From contig CACYHB010000003.1 in assembly GCA_902774015.1 (NCBI GenBank), positions 1 to 64,000 on the forward strand: a stretch of DNA of 64,000 bases, read 5' to 3'. The stretch comes from Oscillospiraceae bacterium. Its GTDB lineage: Bacteria; Bacillota; Clostridia; Oscillospirales; Oscillospiraceae. The position numbers were made by a program, and so were the translations under genes. This document shows, piece by piece, positions 39,794 through 49,006 of the stretch (its first letter is position 1; each line of letters begins with the position of its first letter). Under the pieces are notes generated by a model. The model had not been told where the DNA came from. It was given only the letters and a program-made list of their open reading frames with translations, and did no database searches.

Positions 39794-40825
39794 CTATTCA
39801 GAAAGCTCCGCCGGCAGAAGGCGGGGGATGTTTCGTTCCACGATCTCCAGGATCACGGTGTCATATTCCGCGTCGGCAAAGCGGCTGAGGTCATAATCCG
39901 CGGCGCGGGAGAAGGTGGCGCTCTCAAAGGCGTCGGCCAGATAAGGGTAAAGGGCGATGCCGAAGGAGTCGCGCCAGCAGAGAAGGGTACCTGCACCGTA
40001 TTCGCTTTCGGTGCGAATCGTGATGGCGTTGCCTCCGTTCGTATCGTTCAGCGCCCGGAAGGACAGCCCGCTCAGATCCAGCGTCTCCGCTTCCCGTCCG
40101 GAGAAAGCGGGATAGAGCATCTCATACAGGTCTCCCTTGTGGATCCCTTCTGTGCCGAAGCTGTGAGAGGCATAGCTGCTCTCTCGGCCAAGAGCGGCGA
40201 GGATCGTGTCTGCCCCCAGGGCAGCGCCGCGGGCCGTCCAGTGGCTGTCCGTCTTATAATACAGCATTTCCTCCGACAGGGGAGTAAAGAGATCGGCGTA
40301 GTTCACCCCGTACTGCTTCAGCCAGGGAAGGAGGCGGACGGCGTTGCTCTGCTCATGGCGGCAGGCATAGGCAGCGGGCATCCATCCGGGGTAGAGGCTG
40401 TTTTTGTTCGGCGCGATGGTGAAGACAAACTGCTTGCCTTCGGCCTCCAGCTCTTCCTGCAAAGAGGCGAGCCGCTGCGCGATCCGCTCCAGCTCTTCCT
40501 CCTTGAGCGAAATTCCGCAGTAGTCGTCCAGGGTATCGCTGAAGAACAGGAAGCCGTCGCCGCCCAGAATGACCTGCTCCTCCGCCGAAGTGCGGAGCAG
40601 CTTCTCGTTCAGCCAGGACCAACATGAAACCAGGTGCTGCCGCAGAGCGAAACGATCCGCCACGTACTCTGCGGTCTCATTGAGCACGGTCAGGCCGAAG
40701 CGGGGCGGGGGAGAGAGGATCTCGTTCGCACCGGCAGCGCTCTCAAAGCCCAGCAGCAGACCGATGAAGGGCGTGAGACAAATGGCCAGAAAGAGCGTTA
40801 TGAAGATTTTGGAGAAATGTTTCAT
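39794..40825 (-). CDS. AlgX/AlgJ-like SGNH-type O-acetyltransferase partner protein
   Basis: The 343-residue protein has an N-terminal signal or anchor (residues about 5-24) and an extracytoplasmic SGNH-like domain. It shows YYKTDSHWTARGAALGA, carrying the Asp-x-His pair (DSHW), and a later CWRDSFGIAL with the candidate nucleophile serine, the arrangement of alginate acetylation proteins AlgJ/AlgX. It should receive acyl groups from the membrane acyltransferase encoded directly upstream (23-bp gap) and place them on a surface polymer. The polymer is unknown. The ATG at 40825 has only a weak ribosome site, so translation may depend on the upstream gene. Confidence 0.78.
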   Translation of the reverse strand: MKHFSKIFITLFLAICLTPFIGLLLGFESAAGANEILSPPPRFGLTVLNETAEYVADRFALRQHLVSCWSWLNEKLLRTSAEEQVILGGDGFLFFSDTLDDYCGISLKEEELERIAQRLASLQEELEAEGKQFVFTIAPNKNSLYPGWMPAAYACRHEQSNAVRLLPWLKQYGVNYADLFTPLSEEMLYYKTDSHWTARGAALGADTILAALGRESSYASHSFGTEGIHKGDLYEMLYPAFSGREAETLDLSGLSFRALNDTNGGNAITIRTESEYGAGTLLCWRDSFGIALYPYLADAFESATFSRAADYDLSRFADAEYDTVILEIVERNIPRLLPAELSE

Positions 40826-40848
40826 AAACTGTCCAGCATGTCGAAACG

Positions 40849-42249
40849 TCAGAACTGAAAATAGATAAAGGGATGGAAGCCGCCTTTGGAGAGGCAGAGG
40901 ATGCACAGGCAGAGCAGCGCGAGACTCAGTGCATCCGCAGCAGGCTCGGGAAGGCGGCGTTTTTCCCGCAGCTTCGGCACCAGGTTGCCGCAGAGAAGCA
41001 CGGCAAGGAGGATCGTAAGCAGCGCGGCCGGGGAGAGCAGTCGGGCAAGCAGGAGAGTTCCCTCGGCTGTGACTGTACCGGTAAAGAGCGCGGCGATCAG
41101 GGTGAAGCCGTCCTGCAGAGAGTCTGCGCGGAAGACGGCGAACAGGAGCGTCACGCAGAGCATGGTGTAAAGCCTCCCCAGGACACGCCCCCAGGCATGC
41201 TTTTCCAGCCTTTTGACCGGGATCAGCCCCCAGTCCTCAGCGCTGGAGAGAAACCCGTGGGCAAGGCCCCAGAACACAAAGGTCCAGTTGGCACCGTGCC
41301 AGATGCCGGTGCAGAAAAAGACGATAAAGCGGTTGAGCGCAGCGCGCGCACGTCCCTTTCGGTTGCCGCCCAGAGGGATATACAGATACTCCCTGAACCA
41401 GGTGGATAGGCTCACATGCCATTTGCGCCAGAACTCTCGGATGGAGTATGCACCGTAGGGGAAGAGAAAGTTTTCCCGGATCGTAAAGCCGAACATCCTG
41501 CCCATGCCGATGGCCATGTCGCTATAGCCGCTGAAATCGTAATAGATCTGCAGCGTATAGCACACGGCGCCGAGCCACATCACACGCGTATCGGGCGTGC
41601 CGGAGAGCGTTGCGTAGGCTGCGTCTGCCAGATAACCCACCGTATCGGCGATCAGCAGCTTCTTGGCAAGACCGCGCACAAAACGGCGGATTCCGGCAGC
41701 GCTTCCCTCCGGTGTCATCACGCGCTCGTCGATCTGCGCGGCAATGTCATGGTATTTCACGATGGGACCGGCGATCAGCTGGGGGAAAAAGGAGATATAC
41801 AGGAGAATTTTCAGAAAGTCACGGGTGCCGTTTTCAGGCTCCCGGTAGGTGTCGATCACGTAGCTCAGGCCCTGGAAGGTGAAAAAGCTGATGCCGATGG
41901 GAAGAACGATCCCGCTCATTGGGATCGCGGTCCCCAGAAGGGCGTTGAGATTCGAAAGCAGAAAATCCGTGTACTTGAACACGCCGAGCAACAGCAGATT
42001 CAGCAGCACCGCAGCGCCGAGCACCGCACGGCTGCGGGCGAAGCGTCCGGAGAGAAGCCGGCCTGCCGTATAGTTGACCAGAACGGAGGCGAGAAAGAGC
42101 GGCACATACTGCAGCTGACCGAAGGCGTAGAACAGCAGACTTGCCAGCGCCAGCAGCAGATTCTGCATCCTGAGATTCCGTGTATGCCGCGTCAGCAGAT
42201 AGGTCAGCGGCAGAAAGGCGAACAAAAAGATCGCCGAGCTGAATACCAC
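40849..42249 (-). CDS. MBOAT family membrane acyltransferase (AlgI/DltB-like)
   Basis: The 466-residue protein has about eleven membrane helices and the MBOAT signatures: PIGISFFTFQGLSYVIDTYR, FFPQLIAGPIVKY, YYDFSGYSDMAIGMGRMFGF, FWRKWHVSLSTWFREYLYIP and the catalytic H318 in GIWHGANWTF. Relatives move acetyl or D-alanyl groups across the membrane onto exopolysaccharide, peptidoglycan or teichoic acid. No dltA/dltC genes are nearby and the partner is AlgX-like, so O-acetylation is more likely than D-alanylation. AGGAGG precedes the ATG. Confidence 0.9.
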   Translation of the reverse strand: MVFSSAIFLFAFLPLTYLLTRHTRNLRMQNLLLALASLLFYAFGQLQYVPLFLASVLVNYTAGRLLSGRFARSRAVLGAAVLLNLLLLGVFKYTDFLLSNLNALLGTAIPMSGIVLPIGISFFTFQGLSYVIDTYREPENGTRDFLKILLYISFFPQLIAGPIVKYHDIAAQIDERVMTPEGSAAGIRRFVRGLAKKLLIADTVGYLADAAYATLSGTPDTRVMWLGAVCYTLQIYYDFSGYSDMAIGMGRMFGFTIRENFLFPYGAYSIREFWRKWHVSLSTWFREYLYIPLGGNRKGRARAALNRFIVFFCTGIWHGANWTFVFWGLAHGFLSSAEDWGLIPVKRLEKHAWGRVLGRLYTMLCVTLLFAVFRADSLQDGFTLIAALFTGTVTAEGTLLLARLLSPAALLTILLAVLLCGNLVPKLREKRRLPEPAADALSLALLCLCILCLSKGGFHPFIYFQF

Positions 42250-42347
42250 AGCATTTTCCTCCTTCCGTTCAGGATCGACAATTTAACATTATAACACACA
42301 GTTTCCTCAGTGACAACGATTTCCGCAGCCGGAAACAGCATAAAGAA

Positions 42348-42376
42348 TTCCCCCTGCGCACAAAACGCAGGGGGAA
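42348..42376 (-). terminator. Terminator downstream of the zinc-ribbon gene
   Basis: An 11-bp stem (42348-42358 with 42366-42376); on the minus strand it is followed by a short TTCTTTA. Confidence 0.6.
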
Positions 42377-42409
42377 CGGGGGAATGGAAAGAAGGGGAAA
42401 GAATCTTCG

Positions 42410-42655
42410 TCAGTTGACAGCGTGCTCTAGCCAGACGGCCACGCGCTCCTCGTCGAGGCCCAGACCCGCAGCGATAAAAGCCGCGCTTTCATTGAGATTC
42501 ATGCCGCGCAGGCGGCTGAAATTGCTCTGCTTCGGGGTATAAACCTTCTGCCCCACGTTGCGGCCTTCAATGTAGCCGCATTCATAGCACATATACAGGT
42601 CGATCTTTCTGTGACCGTCCAGCGTCATCTCATGTCCGCACTGAGGACATTTCAT
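42410..42655 (-). CDS. Small zinc-ribbon protein
   Basis: The 81-residue protein begins MKCPQCGHEM and has a second CYEC pair near residues 24-27, together a four-cysteine zinc ribbon. The rest is a short helical tail with no recognised domain. GGGAGG lies seven bases before the ATG at 42655; the longer frame to 42679 is less likely. It stands between the MBOAT gene and prmA with its own terminator. The role is unknown; nucleic-acid or protein binding is typical of such ribbons. Confidence 0.68.
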   Translation of the reverse strand: MKCPQCGHEMTLDGHRKIDLYMCYECGYIEGRNVGQKVYTPKQSNFSRLRGMNLNESAAFIAAGLGLDEERVAVWLEHAVN

Positions 42656-42799
42656 GGTAATTCCTCCCAAAAGCGGCATTGCCGCGTCATTCTCTTATCA
42701 GTACAGCCAGAATATACCATGTTGTTTGTTAATTGTCAATCAGCGTTCGATACAAAAAGAACAATCCAAAACCTTGCATTTTGACACTTCTCCGGCAGA

Positions 42800-42828
42800 T
42801 TGACGAATGGGCCGGCTTTTGTTACAAT
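42800..42828 (+). promoter_or_regulatory. Promoter of prmA
   Basis: TTGACG (42800-42805), 17 bp and TACAAT (42823-42828), 32 bp before the start codon. Confidence 0.75.
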
Positions 42829-42860
42829 ACGCAGCATACAGGAATAAAGGAGAAGAAAGC

Positions 42861-43784
42861 ATGCGCTATATGGAAGTGATCGTGGACACAGCGGCCGGGG
42901 AGATCGACCGCCGCTGCGAGGAGATGAGCGCCATGGGCGTGGGCGGCTTCGTGATTGAAAACGAGGCGGATTTCCATGCTTTTCTGGAGAACAACCGCCA
43001 GTATTGGGACTACGTGGACGACGAGCTGGAGCAGCAGTTTTCCGGTGTCAGCCGCATCAAATGCTACCTGACCGACGACGAGGAGGGCAGACGTTCGCTG
43101 CGCGCCATCCGGGAAGCCTACGGCGAGGTCAGCGTGTCCATGGTGGAGGACAGCGACTGGGAGAACAACTGGCGTGAATACTATAAACCCATCGAAGTGG
43201 GCGAAAAGCTGGTGGTCGTGCCGGAATGGGAGCCGATCCCCGAGGACGGGCGTATCGCGCTACGGCTGGATCCCGGCCTGATTTTCGGCACCGGGAGCCA
43301 CGCCACCACGCGCATGTGCCTTGCGGCGCTGGAGCGCTTTGTCGGCCCGGAGACGAAGGTGCTTGACCTGGGCTGCGGCAGCGGGATCCTCGGCATCGGC
43401 GCGCTGGTGCTGGGAGCAAAGAGCTGCCTCGGCTGCGACATCGATCCCAAGGCCCCGGACGTGGTATACTCCAACGCCGCGCTCAACGGCATCGGCCCGG
43501 ACCGTCTCCGTGCCTGCGCCGGGGACGTGATCGCGGACGCGTCTCTCCGCCGAGACTTTGGAACGGGCTATGATCTGGTACTCGCCAACATCGTCTCCGA
43601 CGTGATCATTCCGCTGACTGCCCACGTACCGGGCTTTCTCGCACCGGATGGCGTTTTTATCACCTCGGGCGTCATTGAGGGCAGGCAGGACGAGGTGCGC
43701 GCCGCCATCGAGCGGGCGGGGCTGCGGGTGATCGAGCACCGCTGCGAAGAGGAGTGGCACCAGTTTACCGCTGTGTTCGCGTAA
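42861..43784 (+). CDS. prmA: Ribosomal protein L11 methyltransferase
   Basis: The 307-residue enzyme should methylate lysines and the N-terminus of ribosomal protein L11 with S-adenosylmethionine. The N-terminal L11-recognition domain (to about 90) leads through WENNWREYYKP into the methyltransferase fold. There, LDPGLIFGTGSHATTRMCL and the SAM-binding LDLGCGSGILGIGAL are textbook PrmA motifs, followed by the NPPY-equivalent LANIVSDVI. AAGGAG precedes the ATG at 42861. It has its own promoter and ends at a terminator shared with the convergent HtrA operon. Confidence 0.94.
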   Translation: MRYMEVIVDTAAGEIDRRCEEMSAMGVGGFVIENEADFHAFLENNRQYWDYVDDELEQQFSGVSRIKCYLTDDEEGRRSLRAIREAYGEVSVSMVEDSDWENNWREYYKPIEVGEKLVVVPEWEPIPEDGRIALRLDPGLIFGTGSHATTRMCLAALERFVGPETKVLDLGCGSGILGIGALVLGAKSCLGCDIDPKAPDVVYSNAALNGIGPDRLRACAGDVIADASLRRDFGTGYDLVLANIVSDVIIPLTAHVPGFLAPDGVFITSGVIEGRQDEVRAAIERAGLRVIEHRCEEEWHQFTAVFA

Positions 43785-43804
43785 AGCGTATAAAACAAAA
43801 GGAA

Positions 43805-43832
43805 GGGCGGCCGAGAGGCCGCCCCTCCTTTA
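43805..43832. terminator. Terminator between prmA and the htrA operon
   Basis: A perfect 8-bp GC stem (43805-43812 with 43817-43824) and GAGA loop, followed by CTCCTTT; it lies between convergent genes. Confidence 0.75.
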
Positions 43833-43851
43833 TGCTCTCATTTCAATGGGA

Positions 43852-45153
43852 TTATTTCCCGTAAACGTCGTTTGTATCCATCAGCATCACGTCGATTTCC
43901 AGGGTCTCGCCGTCCCGCCAGATGGTAAAGTGCATGGTATCGCCCACGTGGAGCTCGTTTTTGATGGCATTGACCTGCTCGGAATTGGTAACGGGGGTCC
44001 CGTTGACCTCCGTCAGAATATCACCGGGCAGGATGCCCTTTGCCTCCGCGTCGGAGCCCTTGGTCACAGCGGAGATGTAGAGTCCGTCCGGCAGGTCGTA
44101 TTCCGACTTGGCGTTCTCGGGGATCGAACCCACCGTGATGCCGATGGAGGGTCTTCCGCGCACCTCGCCGTCCTTGACCAGCGCGTTGACCACGCCGCGC
44201 ACCGTGGAAGAGGGGATGGCGAAGCCGATGCCCTCAATGCTGGAGTAGGAGGACATCATCTTCATGTTGGTCACGCCGATCATCTGGCCGTACATATTGA
44301 AAAGCGCGCCGCCGGAGTTGCCCTCGTTCAGAGCGGTGTTGGTCTGCAGCAGGGTCATGCTGTGGCCGTTATACTGTACGCCGCGCTCGATGGCGGAGAT
44401 GATGCCGTCGGTCAGCGTGTTGCGAAAGCTCTCACCGAGGGGGTTGCCGATGGCTGCCACGCGATCACCCACGCGGAGCGAAGCGCTTTCCCCCAGCTCC
44501 GCGGCGGGTAGGCCGTCCGCGTCGATCTTGAGCAGCGCCACGTCGCTGATGCTGTCCGCGCCAACCAGCTTTGCCTCGAAGCTGCGGTCGTCGAAGAGCG
44601 TAACGGTTGCGCTCCTGCAGCCTTCGATCACGTGCGTGTTGGTGAGGATCAGTCCGTCTGAACTCAGAATGACGCCGGTACCCCAGTTGTAGCCAATCGA
44701 ACCCTTCTGATAGCCCGCGATGGCCACGATGGATCGGCTGCAGCGTTCGTACAGCTCCTGCAGGCTCAGCTCCTCGCCGTCGGCGGGGAGCAGCTTCTGT
44801 TCATAGGCGATGGGGAGCTTTGCCCGCTCTATATCGATACGGGACACATCCACCTGGACGGTCTGGTAAAAGTTCTCGAAAAACTGGGCCGGATCGGCAG
44901 GCATTTCCTCCGGAGCGTCGCCGCTCTCCGGGCCGGGAGTGGGCAGCGTGACCACGGGATCGGATGCGCCGGGATTCGAGAACAGCAGGGAGCTAGCCAC
45001 GATCAGCGCAAGCAGAATACATACGGCTCCCGTGATGCGCAGCGGCGTCCAGTTTCTTTTCTTCTTCCGGGGCGCAGCGGCCGCAGCTTCTGCGGGCTCC
45101 GGATCGCGCGGGGCATACCATGCGCCGCTTTCATACCATTCGTTGTTGCTCAT
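43852..45153 (-). CDS. HtrA/DegP-like membrane-anchored serine protease with PDZ domain
   Basis: The 433-residue protein has a cytoplasmic N-terminus, one membrane helix (about 41-58), a linker and an extracytoplasmic trypsin-like S1C domain. The catalytic residues are H174 (TNTHVIEG), D204 (SDVALLKID) and S280 (NEGNSGGALFN). One PDZ domain follows (about 335-425, KGILPGDILTEVNG). It should degrade or refold damaged envelope proteins. Its start lies 23 bp inside the end of the upstream sensor kinase gene, so the two are translationally coupled in an RR-HK-HtrA operon, as expected for an envelope-stress circuit. Confidence 0.93.
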   Translation of the reverse strand: MSNNEWYESGAWYAPRDPEPAEAAAAAPRKKKRNWTPLRITGAVCILLALIVASSLLFSNPGASDPVVTLPTPGPESGDAPEEMPADPAQFFENFYQTVQVDVSRIDIERAKLPIAYEQKLLPADGEELSLQELYERCSRSIVAIAGYQKGSIGYNWGTGVILSSDGLILTNTHVIEGCRSATVTLFDDRSFEAKLVGADSISDVALLKIDADGLPAAELGESASLRVGDRVAAIGNPLGESFRNTLTDGIISAIERGVQYNGHSMTLLQTNTALNEGNSGGALFNMYGQMIGVTNMKMMSSYSSIEGIGFAIPSSTVRGVVNALVKDGEVRGRPSIGITVGSIPENAKSEYDLPDGLYISAVTKGSDAEAKGILPGDILTEVNGTPVTNSEQVNAIKNELHVGDTMHFTIWRDGETLEIDVMLMDTNDVYGK

Positions 45154-46597
45154 TCTTATCCCTCTGTTTCGTGCTCTCCGCGAGGGGAAGCGTAAATACA
45201 AATTCGGTCATACCGTCCCCGCTCTTCACGGCGATGTCTTCGTCATGGCTGTTGAGAATGGTTTTGACCAGATACAGGCCCAGTCCCACGCCGTCCTTGT
45301 CCATGCTGCGGGAGCGGTCGGATTTGTGGAAGCGGTCGAAGATAAAGGGGAGATCATCCGGCGGGATCGTCTCGCCGAAATCCTTGACGGATACGTAGGC
45401 TTTGCCGTTGTCCTTGTACAGCTTCAGAATCAGGCAGCTGCCGGGGGCAGCAAACTTCACGGCATTGTCCAACAGATTGTAGATGACCTGAGTGATCGCG
45501 TCTTTGTCCGCCCGGACCAGGATCGGATTGTCCGGCAGCTGCGGGTCCACGTCCAGATTCTTTTTCGTGGCCCGGCTCTCGAAGCTCAGAAGCGTCTGCA
45601 CGATCAGCTCCGAAACGTCAAAGACACTGCGATGGCTTGCATCGCTCGCCCTGGCCCGCGCCTGGGAGACACTCAGCATGTCCCGCACCAGGCGGGAGAG
45701 CCTGCGGGTCTCGTCCCGGATGGAGACCAGATACTTGCGCTCCTCCTCGGGGGGGATGGTCCCGTCCAGGATCCCGTCGGCAAAGCCGGCAATGGTGGTC
45801 ATCGGGGTGCGGAGCTCATGGGAAATGTTGGCGATGAATTCGCTGCGCCGATTTTCGGACTGCTCCAGAGAATCTGCCATCTTATTGAAGGAGTCAATCA
45901 GGGCTCCCATCTCGTCGGCCGGGTCCTCGGTTTGCCTGACACGGACTGAAAAATCTCCCCTTGCAAATTTCCGGGAAGCTGCGGCCATCTCATCCAGAGG
46001 CTTGGCCATGTGGCGCGAGTAGATCAGCGTCACCAGCAGGGCCGCGAAGAACACACCCATGCTGACCACGGCGGTGATCATCAGAAAAGTGGTCCAGGCG
46101 TCCAGCATCCGATCCACCTGATTGGAGACAAAAGCGTAGCCGAGACAGTCGCCGGAGCCTGACTCAAGGATCGGCACGGCCGCCACATAACGACGGCTGT
46201 GGTACAGTCCGCCCAGATCCGTCAGCTGATTGAAGGACCCGTGCCCGATCTCAGCGATGATCTCCTCCGGCAGATGAACGCCCAGATGCTCACAGATGGG
46301 ATTGCGGTCGGAACAGCTGAGAATGACACCGTCAGCGTCGGAGATAAAAATGTGATCCCCGGTGGACTGGGCGATGGAGCTGATGGACATGCTCAATACC
46401 CAGCTGGAGAGCGTGTCGTCGCGGGCGATGGCGGCCGCCGTGCGGGAGACCTCCTTCGCGCACTTGTCCATTCCGGCCCGATAATCGCTGATGACGTAGG
46501 TGCGCCCGATCCCGACAAAAGAAAGGGCGATGATCAGAAAGCTCACGAACACCAGCAGCGCGGTGGCGATGAAGTTCCGCAGAAAGATGCTTTTCAT
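45131..46597 (-). CDS. Two-component sensor histidine kinase (HAMP/HisKA/HATPase)
   Basis: The 488-residue membrane kinase has TM1 at about 11-30, an extracytoplasmic sensor (about 35-170, containing the Cache/PAS-like HIFISDADGVILSCS), TM2 near 171-193, HAMP, HisKA with H260 in NISHELRTPM, and an ATPase domain with N-box YNLLDNAVKF, FDRFHKSD and GVGLGLYLVK. It should phosphorylate the OmpR-type regulator encoded just upstream (6-bp gap). Its overlap with the HtrA-like protease gene suggests that it senses envelope damage. Confidence 0.92.
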   Translation of the reverse strand: MKSIFLRNFIATALLVFVSFLIIALSFVGIGRTYVISDYRAGMDKCAKEVSRTAAAIARDDTLSSWVLSMSISSIAQSTGDHIFISDADGVILSCSDRNPICEHLGVHLPEEIIAEIGHGSFNQLTDLGGLYHSRRYVAAVPILESGSGDCLGYAFVSNQVDRMLDAWTTFLMITAVVSMGVFFAALLVTLIYSRHMAKPLDEMAAASRKFARGDFSVRVRQTEDPADEMGALIDSFNKMADSLEQSENRRSEFIANISHELRTPMTTIAGFADGILDGTIPPEEERKYLVSIRDETRRLSRLVRDMLSVSQARARASDASHRSVFDVSELIVQTLLSFESRATKKNLDVDPQLPDNPILVRADKDAITQVIYNLLDNAVKFAAPGSCLILKLYKDNGKAYVSVKDFGETIPPDDLPFIFDRFHKSDRSRSMDKDGVGLGLYLVKTILNSHDEDIAVKSGDGMTEFVFTLPLAESTKQRDKNEQQRMV

Positions 46598-46603
46598 GGC
46601 GGC

Positions 46604-47287
46604 TCAATCCAGCAGCTCGAACTTGTAGCCCACGCCCCAGACGGTTTTCAGGCTCCATTTGTCGCTGACGCCCTCCAGCTTCTCGCGCAGGCGCTTGACG
46701 TGTACGTCCACGGTTCGGGAATCGCCGAAGTAGTCGAAGCCCCAGACCTCGTCCAGAAGCTGGTTGCGGGTGAAGACGCGGTTCGGCGAGGAGGCCAGAT
46801 GATACAGAAGCTCCATTTCCTTGGGCGGCGTGTCCACCTTTTTGCCGTCCACGATCAGCTCGTAGGAGTCCAGATTGATGACCAGCTTATCGAAGCTCAG
46901 CTTTTTTTCCACCGGTGCGTCCGCGTCGGTGCGGCGCATGACCGCGTGGATGCGCGCAAGCAGCTCCTTGACCTCAAAGGGCTTGGTCACGTAGTCGTCC
47001 GCTCCCATCTCCAGCCCGCTGACCTTGTCGTTGAGCTCGCCTTTGGCGGTGAGCATGATGATGGGGGTTGAGGATTTCTTCCGGATATCCCGGCAGACCT
47101 GCCAGCCGTCCTTGACCGGCAGCATGATATCAAGCAGGACCACGTCCGGCTGGAACAGGTCGAACATGGACTCGGCCTTGCCGCCGTCCGGCGCGATCAT
47201 GGTCTCAAAGCCGTCCTTTCCCAGGTATAGCCGCAGCAGTTCCGCGATGTTGGCGTCATCTTCCACGATCAGAGCGCGTTTACTCAT
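46604..47287 (-). CDS. OmpR/PhoB-family response regulator
   Basis: The 227-residue regulator has a receiver domain (acidic EDD at 9-11, phospho-acceptor D53 in LLDIMLPVKD, K near 103 in YVTKPFEVKE) and a C-terminal winged helix with NRVFTRNQLLDEVWG and SRTVDVHVKRLREKL. It leads the RR-HK-HtrA operon. Two candidate ATGs are close together; the one at 47287 gives the best spacing from GGGAG. Confidence 0.93.
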   Translation of the reverse strand: MSKRALIVEDDANIAELLRLYLGKDGFETMIAPDGGKAESMFDLFQPDVVLLDIMLPVKDGWQVCRDIRKKSSTPIIMLTAKGELNDKVSGLEMGADDYVTKPFEVKELLARIHAVMRRTDADAPVEKKLSFDKLVINLDSYELIVDGKKVDTPPKEMELLYHLASSPNRVFTRNQLLDEVWGFDYFGDSRTVDVHVKRLREKLEGVSDKWSLKTVWGVGYKFELLD

Positions 47288-47397
47288 ATGCATCGCTCCC
47301 ATTCAATCAAATTGCAATCATTATACCGCGAAAAACGCGGGAAAAGTTAAAAATTTGTAATATTTCAGAGCAGGGAATCGGACAGGGAGGCAGCCGC

Positions 47398-48780
47398 TCA
47401 GAAATCCAGCTTCTCCAGCTCGATGAGCGCGAGGATATAGACCTTCAGCGCCTCCATGAGCCAGTCCTTGCAGGCGGCTTCGTCCACCCCGTGGATAGGA
47501 CCGGCGAATTCGGGCATGGGTCTCTCCGGGTGCTCCGGGCCAAAGGCCACGGCATTGGGGAAATGGCGGGCATAGGTGCCGCCGCCGATGGTGTAGGGCG
47601 CCGCCTGCTCGCCGGTGACGTCGTTGTATGCCTTCACACAGACCTGCACGGCGGGGTTGTCCAGCGGCATGTAGAAGGGCGCAGAGTCGTGATCCACCGT
47701 GACGTCGGCGATCTCTCCCGCAAGGACCCGGATGCCGGCGGCGATCTGCTCGCCGCTGGTGGTCGTGGGATAGCGGCTGTCCACAGTCTGGAACATCCGT
47801 CCATCCTCTGCGCCGATCACGCCGCCGACGATGGTCAGCGGCTCAAAGTTGCCGTCGTCCGCCTGTACGCCCAGGGCGGAACCGTCCCATGCGCGGTGAA
47901 GCCGCTCAATGAGGGTCAGAAAGGCGCGGTCGTTTTCATCCCCCAGGTCATTTTGTAAAAGATACTCCACCAGCACGCCGATAGCGTTGCGGGTGCCGGC
48001 GGGCAGGGATGCGTGGCCGCCTTTTCCGTGGGCAAGGAGATGCCAGATGCCGGGAGCGGTCTCTGTGACTTCCACTTCCTCCGTTCCCGTAATCGCGGCT
48101 GCCTTCACCGTGGCCTCCGCCTTGTCGGGGATCACGTTGGGGGCGACGCCGCCGCGGATATCCAATATGTCGCCAAGCGGACGGCGGGAGAGGATCCTGC
48201 CGTGATAGATGCCCTTTTCTCCGTTGCAGAGAGGGAAGTTCGCGTCGGGCGAAAAGCAGAAGAGGGGAGCGGGGTAATGCGCCAGATAATGCGTCACGTC
48301 CCCCATGCCGGTCTCCTCGTTGGCGCCCAGCAGGGCGCGGACAGGGTACTTGAGCGGGACCTTCCGCTCTTTCAGATATTTGAGCGCATACAGGCAGAGC
48401 ACGCTGGGACCCTTGTCGTCCATGACGCCGCGGCCGATGATCCAGCCCTCGCGCTCACGCATGGAGAAGGGATCTTCCCTCCAGCCGTCACCTACGGGCA
48501 CCACGTCCAGATGGGTGATGGTGGCGAGATAGCGATCTCCGTCGCCGCCGACGGAGGCATAGCCGATCCTGCCTTCGCAGTCCACCGCGTCAAGCCCCAG
48601 CTCCCGGGCGATCTGAAGCCCGAGATCCAGAGCCTGCCGTGCCCCGCGGCCGAAGGGCGCACCGTCTTCCGGCGCGTCTTCGACGCTGTTTACGGCCACG
48701 AGCCGCGCAATGTCCCGAAAGACGGCCTCGGTGTTCTCTTCGGCAAAGCGGTCAATATCGTGAAGCAGTTCTTCGTTCAT
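47398..48780 (-). CDS. pepV: M20 family dipeptidase, PepV type
   Basis: The 460-residue cytoplasmic zinc dipeptidase shows the M20/PepV metal motifs: THLDVVPVG, the bridging-region RGVMDDKGP, the catalytic/ligand NEETGMGD, a following SPDANFP and the late GPIHGVDE histidine. It should cleave dipeptides with broad specificity to recycle amino acids. AAGGAG precedes the ATG at 48780; upstream in-frame starts to 48915 lack ribosome sites. It is a single-gene unit upstream of and divergent from the coiled-coil protein gene. Confidence 0.92.
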   Translation of the reverse strand: MNEELLHDIDRFAEENTEAVFRDIARLVAVNSVEDAPEDGAPFGRGARQALDLGLQIARELGLDAVDCEGRIGYASVGGDGDRYLATITHLDVVPVGDGWREDPFSMREREGWIIGRGVMDDKGPSVLCLYALKYLKERKVPLKYPVRALLGANEETGMGDVTHYLAHYPAPLFCFSPDANFPLCNGEKGIYHGRILSRRPLGDILDIRGGVAPNVIPDKAEATVKAAAITGTEEVEVTETAPGIWHLLAHGKGGHASLPAGTRNAIGVLVEYLLQNDLGDENDRAFLTLIERLHRAWDGSALGVQADDGNFEPLTIVGGVIGAEDGRMFQTVDSRYPTTTSGEQIAAGIRVLAGEIADVTVDHDSAPFYMPLDNPAVQVCVKAYNDVTGEQAAPYTIGGGTYARHFPNAVAFGPEHPERPMPEFAGPIHGVDEAACKDWLMEALKVYILALIELEKLDF

Positions 48781-48925
48781 GGAAAGACTCCTTTTCAGCA
48801 CGTGATTTAAGCCCATCTTAACACCTGCGGCCATGTTTTTCAAGCACTCCCGCCGTCCGCTCCCGTCGGAGCCTCGAAACCGGCGATTTTTGGACAAACC
48901 GGCACTTTTGCACAAAAGCTGCGTC

Positions 48926-48950
48926 CGCAGACCCTTGAATCGGGTCTGCG
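48926..48950. other. 9-bp inverted repeat in the divergent intergenic region
   Basis: CGCAGACCC (48926-48934) and GGGTCTGCG (48942-48950) with a 7-nt spacer lie between pepV and the coiled-coil gene. It could be an operator or an mRNA hairpin; nothing decides between these. Confidence 0.4.
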
Positions 48951-49006
48951 CGAGGATTATATTTACTTTGAAATAAGGCGTTCATGCGCCTGTAAGGGGG
49001 AAAAAC

